In this document: piece after piece, positions 6,301-12,319 of the stretch
How positions within the stretch are numbered: position 1 is the stretch's first letter
How the letters are laid out: each line of letters begins with the position of its first letter
From: UBA1181 sp045113275
Lineage (GTDB): Bacteria; Bacteroidota; Bacteroidia; Bacteroidales; Paludibacteraceae
Reading direction: 5' to 3'
NCBI GenBank assembly: GCA_045113275.1
Contig: JBGUIU010000166.1
Span: 1 to 12,449, forward strand
DNA length: 12,449 nucleotides
The notes under the pieces: model-generated
Database searches by the model: none
Told to the model about the DNA's origin: nothing
What the model saw: only the letters and a program-made list of their open reading frames with translations
Translations under genes and position numbers: made by a program

Positions 6301-8576
6301 AGAGATGTGAGAGTGCCGTTGCAAATGATTCTCAGTCCGTTTCATCAGGAGCGGATGAACAACAACCTGTGCAAAATGATGAACGAACAGATACACCGCA
6401 ACGACCCGAAACACATGATGATCGGAATTCAAACATGCCACCGCAACGACAGGAGAGGGATGAGGATAGAAATACGGAAGAGCCTCGTCAGGCTATGTTG
6501 AATAATGAGCGAAGAGAAGAAGTGCATCAGCAACCTATGCATGATGCTCCACAAAGTACAGATGCACCTCAACAAACTGCTATACCCAATGATTCGCAAT
6601 CGGCTCCGTCAGCTAATGCTTCTCAACAAACTGAGCCAGAGGAACCGGAGTGTGATGATAGCGATACCGCTGTTATTACCCAAGATGATGATGTCTATAC
6701 TATTTCTAAAGGTGATTCATCATGTGATGATAACCTAAAAACAAAGATTCGCAGTTATCTTTGGCAGTTGAAAGTGGGAAAGGATAAAGAAGTTAAACGA
6801 TTGAACCCGACCTTGGCAATAGTAGCTCCTGTTGTAGTGGGAGAGGAATTGACGAAGGGAGAAGAAGGCAATGAAAACGGTTGCAAATGTCCTAATTGTC
6901 ATGAAGACGCAAGTAAATTGGAGGCAAGACTTAAAAAGATTTTTCCAAATGCGCCAGCTGAAAATGTGAAAATAGCCGCAGAAACATATACGACATATAT
7001 GAAAAAATTTCAAATGGATACATGTTGGATAAAGGCTCATTTCTTCGCCCAAGCATATATTGAGACGGGAGGAACACTTTCATGTAAACAAGAGGATTTT
7101 TATTATAGTGTTGCTAATTTATATTATAGTGGCACATTTTCTAAATTTTCAGGGAAAAAAGAGTTATGTGCAGAATATGGCGCATGTGATATAGAAACTA
7201 ATTTTAAATATAAATCTAAGACATTTGAAAAAAGTTGGCTGGGTTCTATTAAACCACATACGTGTGATCAGAAGAAATTGGCTAATTATGTATATTCGGA
7301 TCGATCTGATTTAGGAAATAAAGGCGGTGATGATGGATGGAATTTCAGAGGAAGAGGAGTGGTTCAAGTTACGGGAAGGAATGCATATGAAAGCATAGAG
7401 AAAATATTGAAAGCTGTCGGCTATGATGGAGATTGTGATATCTCGAGTTCTTTGGGAAAGGCTGGAAGAGTATCAACTGTTGAATTGGGAATAGTTTCAT
7501 CTATGGCCTTTTTTTGGTATAAAAATGCAAATATGTATCGTTTGTGTAATGGTAAGGCGGACGATGCAGATGTCGAGAATGTATCAAATAAAGTTGGAGA
7601 AAAAGATCCAAAATGTGAAATGAAAATCGAAGGAGAACCATGTATTAGCAATCATAATGGGAAAAAAATGGCTTTCCGAAAAATCATGAAAAAGAATTTT
7701 GAAGTAGATGATTGCAAGTGGGATGAATTCACAGAAGAAGAAAAACTTAAAATGGCTTCATATCATATTTATGCAAATGGGCATGTGGAAAAACATATTC
7801 CTGCAAATTTAGAAGATAAAGAGCATTATGCTTATTTTTATTATGATGAAGATAACATCTGCTATCAAATTTGTACAAGAACAATACATAAAACAAAACT
7901 TTTAAAAAAACCTGTTGATTATGGGTCAACGGCACCTACTGAATATGAGGAAAAATGGTCATATACTGTTGGTGGCACAGATGGGAAATATATATATATA
8001 TTAAAAAATGGGGATAAAGTCGTTATCTCAAGAAGTGGGAAAAATAATAAAAGATATTCACAGTTGAGAAATGAAGATGCGGAATTAGTCCGAATTGACG
8101 AAAATTGTGTGAATAAAACATTTGAATATAAACAAGGTAATCTTTGGTTTAAATATACAATACAGAATGCTACAGAAAGGTTTTATTCAAATCCAGATGT
8201 CTTTGCTATATTTATAGGAATACTTGCGGAAATGGGAAGTTATCGACTTCCATTAAATGGTTCGGGAAATGTTGAAGTGCAAAACACAGGATATCCTAGT
8301 ATCACCCATAGGAATGGTTATGCATTTGATTTTAGTTATTTCAAAAATATAGAAGATAATTTGAAATTATATAAAGCAGCATATAAGTTCAGATGTAATG
8401 AAGTGAATGTTGGACATAGTCACAAAGATGAATGGGATTTTTTAAATCAAACGAATAGCAAAGGGGAAGTAGTAAAGAAGTTTTTCAGAGACATAGATAA
8501 TCATGAATCTCACATTCATTTATCTGTATATCATTCGGAAACACCTAAAAAGATAATTGTAATAAACGAAAAGTAA
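3375..8576 (+). CDS. Giant T6SS cargo effector: PAAR-like (DUF4280) cap, beta domains, GH19-type glycosidase and M15-like peptidase
   Basis: The 1733-residue protein reads as a modular wall-degrading toxin. Residues about 7-115 resemble a DUF4280 PAAR-like spike cap (VDGAIYKCQYGGAPC, later ITESSKMKCPVFAG). Residues about 125-960 form several beta-sandwich-like domains; two are related to each other (about 732-795 and 870-953, each with an L/W-rich strand and a Fd-x-x-s turn). Residues about 979-1096 are a Gln/Asp/Pro-rich linker. Then come C1170, C1172 and C1175, and a GH19 lysozyme/chitinase domain. Its likely catalytic glutamates are E1230 (AYIETGG) and E1240 (KQEDFYYS), followed by DDGWNFRGRGVVQVTGR at 1319-1335. 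A YHIYANG motif at 1463 precedes the C-terminal domain, which has H1645-x2-G-x-A-x-D1652 and H1713-x-H1715, the zinc-ligand pattern of M15/LAS peptidases. The gene is AT-rich with two G9 tracts. The lipoprotein gene begins 3 bases later. Enzyme activities are motif-based; delivery by VgrG is inferred. Confidence 0.92.
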   Translation: MAKKNSGDQYAVDGAIYKCQYGGAPCQIAVTSNQTIMAQGKAIVTDKDVTFKIATSPFVNCMQNPNKQAPICNYANGVWTPNTTEPQGKKNAITESSKMKCPVFAGEISCVFPGQTQGVSAGDFDVKMEALCNFPFALQVTFPVNQGKKTQPQPQSIYSVSATKLGEKKRYKFKDSMYVRPNELITLYAYKKGNVELKATEFVNWAVSKRRMEIVQIQQKNKNQKPISEEKIFLDKLVLYKMTCSPFNLKLKEPGVYYVEGGSNAMVEGYKKIDHKKTIEGGKNGIPKDVNCAIKVEVLEHNRILDVKMEGDPALNPKEKFKESVPLKQDNPNITYQSIQNSNKQADVLKSNYHFGANIPEKFKVNIKNKECYFTQGGGYASTTRDFGRPQQYTEVEVERYVHGFSDKIEFVVHTAVPLDKEEHFCILVNEYIHKDWILKYSVNTEYHFSLKVSCFYPNIDITILLTEGKMSILPDLIPMEPKIGEAGVVDIKYLKIKQVNNIVFASVSLDKMGREEVPPMVRPETTIYLLVRPMNSYGKSNVLKYAEWKIEDKEIEIKKKDNKKSKGGGKQEEKKNVEEPIKKYNVVCRGESCELKLEKEGEVTITLSLAQCCDEYLSNYNNSQKEYTRTLKIQRNAAIGIEDPRSVLYAGIQYRFKVKFYYDYISKDGVYKYKLDGKDQMNETDEISLNIKEVGSHCLSFVKEKFNFEVCEPIIKTWQFVDKYHKKVSKVGFDEKFYLEINIPAWKDLRNSNELLQKVRLFLWDTEKKALIEKLTDDARFDENSKAWIELKITEDDVKLGGRKNIIINSSLMNPPYEGIRDLSEMEGLTRHWVSTKDDTSPLILTSEPEISGCFSGGSGKPQKSVMKYGDKIYIMLVTHNYLNKMDRISVELWENNYKGDADRLFEIFTNDDERFNSDEYGKVKIDLRDLFMDEGAHGDNPNPRLFYFRVKLDEAVIYQYPQTQEDVFNMKFKKRCESAVANDSQSVSSGADEQQPVQNDERTDTPQRPETHDDRNSNMPPQRQERDEDRNTEEPRQAMLNNERREEVHQQPMHDAPQSTDAPQQTAIPNDSQSAPSANASQQTEPEEPECDDSDTAVITQDDDVYTISKGDSSCDDNLKTKIRSYLWQLKVGKDKEVKRLNPTLAIVAPVVVGEELTKGEEGNENGCKCPNCHEDASKLEARLKKIFPNAPAENVKIAAETYTTYMKKFQMDTCWIKAHFFAQAYIETGGTLSCKQEDFYYSVANLYYSGTFSKFSGKKELCAEYGACDIETNFKYKSKTFEKSWLGSIKPHTCDQKKLANYVYSDRSDLGNKGGDDGWNFRGRGVVQVTGRNAYESIEKILKAVGYDGDCDISSSLGKAGRVSTVELGIVSSMAFFWYKNANMYRLCNGKADDADVENVSNKVGEKDPKCEMKIEGEPCISNHNGKKMAFRKIMKKNFEVDDCKWDEFTEEEKLKMASYHIYANGHVEKHIPANLEDKEHYAYFYYDEDNICYQICTRTIHKTKLLKKPVDYGSTAPTEYEEKWSYTVGGTDGKYIYILKNGDKVVISRSGKNNKRYSQLRNEDAELVRIDENCVNKTFEYKQGNLWFKYTIQNATERFYSNPDVFAIFIGILAEMGSYRLPLNGSGNVEVQNTGYPSITHRNGYAFDFSYFKNIEDNLKLYKAAYKFRCNEVNVGHSHKDEWDFLNQTNSKGEVVKKFFRDIDNHESHIHLSVYHSETPKKIIVINEK
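4502..4510 (+). repeat. G9 homopolymer tract inside the effector gene
   Basis: Nine consecutive G bases encode part of a TQGGGY stretch around residues 376-379 of the effector. Such a run is unusual in this AT-rich gene and is a candidate slippage site. Loss or gain of one base would truncate the effector before all its enzymatic domains. Confidence 0.85.
5075..5083 (+). repeat. Second G9 homopolymer tract inside the effector gene
   Basis: A second run of exactly nine G bases encodes KSKGGGKQ around residues 567-570, in a lysine-rich turn between beta domains. It has the same length as the first tract and lies about 570 bases downstream of it. Confidence 0.85.
7988..8001 (+). repeat. (AT)7 dinucleotide repeat between the two enzyme domains
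   Basis: Seven AT units encode the KYIYIL part of the effector between the GH19-like and M15-like regions. Two-base slippage here would leave the GH19 part intact but remove the C-terminal peptidase-like domain. Confidence 0.8.
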
Positions 8577-8579
8577 ATC

Positions 8580-9995
8580 ATGAAGAAGATTGTTATTGTT
8601 CCTTTTTTGCTCCTGATGGGATGTGGAGAAGGTGCCCATACGGGAAATGGAGAAAATCAAGGGAAAGAGTCAGAGAGTGTAACAGTGAGTGATTCGACAG
8701 AAACGAATGAAGGAAAAACAAAAAACGAAGAGGAAATGAATAGAACTGTGAATATAAAAGATATTCTTACGGATGCAGAATCGCATGCGTTGAGAAAAAA
8801 TATTGCAAAGTTGAAAAAATATGAATATTGGAGTGAGAAAACGTATGCTTTGGATATGGAATATGGCGGAGATTATGATTTAGAGGGGAGAGATATTGCA
8901 CCCAAAGAAATCGTAATGACAGATGACGATAAGGAGAATTTGCTAAATACTACCTATGTAATTATGAATAAGGCTAATGTGATGTATCAGGCTGTTTCTG
9001 ATTCCCTTTTCTCGAATCGGGTGAAAAGTGTGTTTGGTATTGATCTGAATGCTATGCAAGACAAAAGTTTTCATGAAATCCATGATGTTGAAGTAGGTGA
9101 GTCTGAAAATGAAATTGTGACGTTTCTTGACATAAAAAAGAATTTTATTGTATGGTATGATTTCTTTCATTATTCATATGAGTTCTCTCCAATGAGAGAT
9201 GAAGAATGGTTTAATAGTATTATTGACAAAGACCTTCCTGGATTACAAGAATATGATGAGTTATTATCGGAAACATTTAAATATTATCAAAAAGCAGTAA
9301 AAGAAAATTACGATGTGCTGATTCCTGTTAAAGATCTTTTAATGTTATCTCATTATAACAATTACATATTTTATGATAGTAAATCTAGTTTTATATGGTT
9401 ACGACAAAAAGATGATGTTTTACTATATAAACTTTTTGAAGTCTATAATTATGATAAAGATCCCAAACTGAATAAAATGATACTTGATAGAATTGAGACC
9501 AATAATGGGTATCCAATCGAAGAACAAGATTATTGGTACGGCAATTTGTTCGCAAATGTAAATGATAGGGTTGTTAGCAAATGGAATAGTTTCAAAGTAC
9601 GTACGGGTTTGATGCAATTTGTCGTTGATAATTGTTATGATGAAAAAGATGTGGATAAAGCTAAAATTAGGAGAGACCGTTATATCTCCATTATGCAAGA
9701 TTGTTTCGAATATCTTGTTGGCGAGCATTGGAATAGTGATGACTCAAAGAAAAAAGAAAGAACCTATGAAACATGTGCCTACATGGGCTACTATTTGCAG
9801 AAAGCCTATGACAAGTATGTTTCTCATGGGAATGGCGCACCAAGGACATGGGATTATGCCTTAATGAACGCATTGAAAAAAGATCAGGAGAAGAACAATA
9901 GTGAATTTATCCAATATGTTCGGAATCACCAGTATATGGGGTTGGATGGATACAAGGATATATTTGAAAAAGCTGTTGAGGGTATTACGGATTAA
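8580..9995 (+). CDS. Lipoprotein directly behind the effector; candidate immunity protein
   Basis: The 471-residue protein starts with a short lipoprotein signal (MKKIVIVPFLLLMGC); the lipid-bearing cysteine is C15. A polar, disordered-looking stretch of about 40 residues follows (Gly, Glu, Ser, Thr, Asn), then a mostly helical domain rich in Tyr, Trp, Asp and Lys. It should be anchored in a membrane and face the periplasm or the outside. The start lies 3 bases after the effector stop, so translation of the two is probably coupled. A periplasm-facing lipoprotein is what would be needed to block a peptidoglycan hydrolase, so immunity is the natural reading, though no known inhibitor motif is visible. 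Related sequence occurs at 1-366, probably in the middle of 10558-11922, and as a broken tail at 11932-12125. The conserved C-terminal pattern is CAYM, then FIQYVRNHQYMGLDGYKDIF. Confidence 0.9.
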   Translation: MKKIVIVPFLLLMGCGEGAHTGNGENQGKESESVTVSDSTETNEGKTKNEEEMNRTVNIKDILTDAESHALRKNIAKLKKYEYWSEKTYALDMEYGGDYDLEGRDIAPKEIVMTDDDKENLLNTTYVIMNKANVMYQAVSDSLFSNRVKSVFGIDLNAMQDKSFHEIHDVEVGESENEIVTFLDIKKNFIVWYDFFHYSYEFSPMRDEEWFNSIIDKDLPGLQEYDELLSETFKYYQKAVKENYDVLIPVKDLLMLSHYNNYIFYDSKSSFIWLRQKDDVLLYKLFEVYNYDKDPKLNKMILDRIETNNGYPIEEQDYWYGNLFANVNDRVVSKWNSFKVRTGLMQFVVDNCYDEKDVDKAKIRRDRYISIMQDCFEYLVGEHWNSDDSKKKERTYETCAYMGYYLQKAYDKYVSHGNGAPRTWDYALMNALKKDQEKNNSEFIQYVRNHQYMGLDGYKDIFEKAVEGITD

Positions 9996-10084
9996 TGGGA
10001 AATCTGTACCAAAAACGGTAACATCCATAAGCCGTAATCAATACTATGGTTTTTATGGCTGGGACGCATTACAACGGATGCGGC

Positions 10085-10135
10085 GTGCCACGTCCGTGTT
10101 AGGTGTGGCACATCACATTCATGTTAGTGTGCCAC
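10085..10135. repeat. Competing GTGCCAC / GTGGCAC inverted words
   Basis: GTGCCAC occurs at 10085-10091 and 10129-10135, and its reverse complement GTGGCAC sits between them at 10105-10111. The central copy can pair with either flank, so two mutually exclusive hairpins are possible. No T-tract follows, so a terminator is not supported. Confidence 0.55.
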
Positions 10136-10205
10136 GACCTGAAAGGTAGGAACGATCCCTTTATCATTCGAACGCTAATTAATTTGAATATAATACTTGG
10201 CAATT

Positions 10206-10440
10206 CAATATCTGTATGAGCCCTTCAGGCTCATGAGTGATGGATATATGCCTAACCTATGGCGATGCCATAGGCTATATTTGTATGAGCCTTTCAGGCT
10301 CGTGGAACGATATCACGGATGGATCAATTTGCCAGCGCGCTAGCCTGAAAGGCTGTAACAGATATAGCCCATGGGCATCGCCCTGGGTATAGGTGGTGGA
10401 AGTGGTTCCCTTCCAGCCTGAAGGGCTGGGACAGATTATG
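10206..10440. repeat. Composite inverted repeat of two ~97-base palindromic units (REP/BIME-like)
   Basis: The unit on the plus strand (about 10206-10301) has the order ATCTGT, AGCCCTTCAGGCT, a spacer, CCTATGGC-GAT-GCCATAGG, then TTTGT and AGCCTTTCAGGCT. The reverse complement of 10341-10440 repeats the same order with the same cores: AGCCCTTCAGGCT, then CCCAGGGCGATGCCCATGGG, then AGCCTTTCAGGCT. Each core is itself a small hairpin, for example ATGAGCC 10216-10222 with GGCTCAT 10228-10234, CCTATGGC 10256-10263 with GCCATAGG 10267-10274, and CCAGCC 10413-10418 with GGCTGG 10424-10429. About 39 bases separate the two units. This matches the style of REP/BIME elements, which are spread by RAYT transposases; I recall similar AGCCTGAAAGGCT-type repeats from Bacteroides intergenic regions but cannot verify that here. 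No transposase gene is in the window. Confidence 0.8.
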
Positions 10441-10441
10441 T

Positions 10442-10474
10442 CGGACGCCGCACGTATCTAACGGACGCCGCACG
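10442..10474 (+). repeat. 13-base direct repeat CGGACGCCGCACG with a 20-base period
   Basis: Exact copies lie at 10442-10454 and 10462-10474, separated by TATCTAA. A related inverted, imperfect sequence (GCGGCGTGCCACGTCCG) lies near 10079-10095, so the whole repeat block may be bounded by outward-related ends. Confidence 0.75.
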
Positions 10475-10546
10475 CGACATCCGTACAGCGTAGCCGAACG
10501 TATGCTTAAATTTTGAATCAACGGGTTTAGATTTTAAAGATGGAAC

Positions 10547-10552
10547 GAGGTG
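10547..10552 (+). promoter_or_regulatory. Shine-Dalgarno-like GAGGTG that decides the start of the SH3 protein
   Basis: GAGGTG lies 5 bases before the ATG at 10558. The same AGGTG-N5-ATG spacing occurs ahead of the gene at 2523. The alternative in-frame ATG at 10540 has no such sequence upstream and would put charged residues (MERGDK) ahead of the signal/anchor. Confidence 0.6.
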
Positions 10553-10557
10553 ATAAG

Positions 10558-11922
10558 ATGGAAAAAAACAAATTAACTTTACTTGCAATTCTTGTGTTGT
10601 TAAGTGCCTCTAATGTGTTGTTCGTGCTGTATGCGAATGATCAGGAGAAAACAAGGAATAAAGATGCAGAAAACTTTTTGTCAAAAACGAATGTTATGGA
10701 AGAAGAAAAACAATATGTCGAAAAGGAGTGTGAGGTTCTGAAAATGTATTTGGATGACAAACATTATGTCTATCCAAACAGAGACGAATTCAAAAAAAAG
10801 TGTGCTGAATACTGGGGCATAAACGTTGATACGGTTCCTTATGTGTATAACCATGGTGAGGATCAACTGTTTATTGATTGTATGATTTTCAGAAAAGGTT
10901 CTGAAAGTGTTTACTATTACCCGTTTTATGATTCTCAAATTAATGGAGAACCGAAGGGTGACGCAAAAGAAGCTTTGGCAGCCATGAAGTATGCGGATGA
11001 TTCATTGGATTATTATTATAATCAGTTGTTGTTTCATGATGACAAGCGTGTGATCCCCAAGTTTATGAATATGCCAGAACATGCATTTAATGTGGTCTAT
11101 TATCATAATTACGAAAAGAATAAACTCCTTCTTCAAAAGGCTGCTACTCAATATACGTGGCCGACAGACAGATTTTGGAAAGATTTAAGGAATGCATTGT
11201 TTTACAATAATTTGAGTAGGGGTGTACGTAAAGATTTTATTAGATTAATCACGCATTTTAAAGAAGAAAATCCTAAAAACTATACTCTTGCAAGACAAGA
11301 ACCTGAATTTTGTGGTTTTATGGATATGTTCATAGATGTCTATGATTATATAGATGTTCCTGTGGAACTTAAAGATGAATGTCTGTGTTACATGATATTG
11401 CTCCTGTACGATTTTTGCGAAGACTTTAATGCAAAATATTCCTGCGGCGAGGCATATGGAGCCTATGAGGTTGTAAATAAAATGGTTAACCAGAATGGTT
11501 ATGATTTTATAGAAAGAATAGAAAAAAAGAGCTATTATGGCAATCAAAAGTTAAAAGAAATTATAAGAAGTGGGGTGCAATTCCCTTTTTATGATAGAGA
11601 TTATGAAGGCATTGTAGATAGAGGCCTCGCTATTCTGTTAGGAAGAGTTATTGATAAGGACGGGTATGTGAATTTACGTGCTGCTGCTGATTTAAAGTCA
11701 AATGTGATAGGAACGATTCCGACAGGTGAGGATGTGAGGTTCGTTGACATGACGGAGGATGAAATATACGCTGCCAAAATGCTTAAGGTGCGGACCAAAG
11801 ATGGAAGAATAGGATATGTTCACAAAAGTAGATTGCAGTTGTATATGATGGATACCGATGAGCACAGGAAAAGTGTATTAAGAAGATATCATCTTCCATA
11901 TGTTAAGGAATATGAATGGTAA
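10558..11922 (+). CDS. Membrane-anchored or secreted protein with a C-terminal bacterial SH3 domain; candidate second immunity protein
   Basis: The 454-residue protein begins with an N-terminal hydrophobic segment (LTLLAILVLLSASNVLFVLY, about residues 6-25) that acts as signal or anchor. There is no lipobox cysteine. A long helical, Tyr-rich domain follows. Residues about 362-430 form a bacterial SH3 (SH3b) domain: GRVIDKDGYVNLRAAAD, then NVIGTIPTGEDVRFVD and GRIGYVHKSRL. SH3b domains commonly bind cell-wall peptides, so this places the protein at the wall in the periplasm. The region before the SH3b domain resembles the C-terminus of the 8580 lipoprotein in spacing: CLCYM here and CAYM there, then FIERIEKKSYYGNQKLKEII here and FIQYVRNHQYMGLDGYKDIF there. 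That suggests a distant paralogue with a wall-binding module added. A start at 10540 is possible but less likely. A role in protecting the wall from the effector is inference; it could also be an unrelated cell-envelope sensor. Confidence 0.88.
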   Translation: MEKNKLTLLAILVLLSASNVLFVLYANDQEKTRNKDAENFLSKTNVMEEEKQYVEKECEVLKMYLDDKHYVYPNRDEFKKKCAEYWGINVDTVPYVYNHGEDQLFIDCMIFRKGSESVYYYPFYDSQINGEPKGDAKEALAAMKYADDSLDYYYNQLLFHDDKRVIPKFMNMPEHAFNVVYYHNYEKNKLLLQKAATQYTWPTDRFWKDLRNALFYNNLSRGVRKDFIRLITHFKEENPKNYTLARQEPEFCGFMDMFIDVYDYIDVPVELKDECLCYMILLLYDFCEDFNAKYSCGEAYGAYEVVNKMVNQNGYDFIERIEKKSYYGNQKLKEIIRSGVQFPFYDRDYEGIVDRGLAILLGRVIDKDGYVNLRAAADLKSNVIGTIPTGEDVRFVDMTEDEIYAAKMLKVRTKDGRIGYVHKSRLQLYMMDTDEHRKSVLRRYHLPYVKEYEW

Positions 11923-11931
11923 ATTAAATAA

Positions 11932-12125
11932 AAGCATAATAAGTATGTTTCTTATGGCAAAGGCGATCCCGTTGCTGGCATAATGCCTTGGTCGCTAATC
12001 TGCGAAGTGATATAGAAGACAATGATTCTCGCTTTGAAAAGTATGTAAAGGGAAACAACTATTTTCATCTGGATGGTTTTGAAGAAATTATGCAAGAGGC
12101 CCATAACTTAGCTTTAGAAAGATAA
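11932..12125 (+). pseudogene. Broken 3' remnant of the 8580-type lipoprotein gene
   Basis: Codons from 11932 give NKYVSYGKGDP, matching DKYVSHGNGAP in the lipoprotein at 8580-9995. After a frameshift near 11975-11984 the match continues as HNALVANLRSDIE, then FEKYVKGNNYFHLDGFEEIM, and ends at TAA 12123-12125. This parallels DYALMNALKKDQE and FIQYVRNHQYMGLDGYKDIF. DNA similarity is also visible (AAGTATGTTTCT in both). Nothing corresponding to the rest of the gene precedes it: the SH3-protein gene ends 10 bases upstream and a stop at 11929-11931 closes the frame. It is a decayed tail, left when the 5' part was deleted or replaced. Confidence 0.75.
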
Positions 12126-12171
12126 CCATATGTGAAAATAGTGTTGTGAAGAAAAGGAACATTGATATAAT

Positions 12172-12319
12172 ATGAAGTCCATAATTAAATAAATACATAG
12201 CAGACTTTATTATACTTGTCTCATTGCTTTGCAGCTGTCAAAGCAACACGACTTCGACTATGGAATCGGATATAAATGAATATGATACAACTGATGTGAA
12301 AAGAAGAAGGGAAAAATGA
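12172..12319 (+). pseudogene. Frameshifted short lipoprotein start
   Basis: ATG at 12172 encodes MKSIIK and then meets TAA at 12190-12192. One base over, the frame continues from about 12194 as YIADFIILVSLLCSCQSNTT, an obvious lipoprotein signal with lipobox LCSC. It runs on through a polar stretch to TGA 12317-12319, which overlaps the next ATG as ATGA. A one-base insertion or sequencing error in the A/T-rich AAATAAATA would explain the break. Only about 48 residues would be encoded, so this may be the 5' relic of a longer gene. Confidence 0.55.

Larger units (their letters stand above)
9996..10557. other. Gene-free stretch between the lipoprotein and SH3-protein genes
   Basis: I find no convincing gene in these 562 bases. 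The stretch is packed with repeats and palindromes: the GTGCCAC/GTGGCAC words (10085-10135), a degenerate ACCTGAAAGGT (10137-10147), the composite inverted repeat (10206-10440) and the 13-base direct repeat (10442-10474). It is GC-richer than its flanks. A TAAATTTTG at 10507-10515, one base longer than the TAnnTTTG consensus, could be a weak -7 element for the next gene, but no matching -33 element was seen. No T-tract terminator was found after the lipoprotein stop. Confidence 0.75.

Noticed and set aside
6307..6738. Two plus-strand open frames in another frame over the effector linker
   Set aside because: They shadow the repetitive Gln/Asp-rich linker; the effector frame continues uninterrupted and carries the domains.
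6690..6830. LysM-like start (YTISKGDS) after the linker
   Set aside because: Only the first few residues resemble LysM; the rest lacks the pattern of a full LysM unit, although an NP-type motif (LNPTL) follows.
9901..10149. 82-codon plus-strand frame crossing the end of the lipoprotein gene
   Set aside because: It starts inside the lipoprotein gene in another frame and runs into the repeat-rich gap; there is no ribosome site and no protein-like pattern.
10206..10440. CRISPR array
   Set aside because: The repeats are palindromes in inverted order with unequal spacing and spacers that are themselves repeated, unlike direct repeats with unique spacers.
10540..10557. ATG at 10540 as the start of the SH3 protein
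   Set aside because: The GAGGTG 5 bases before the ATG at 10558 fits better, and starting there gives a cleaner signal segment; the upstream start cannot be fully excluded.
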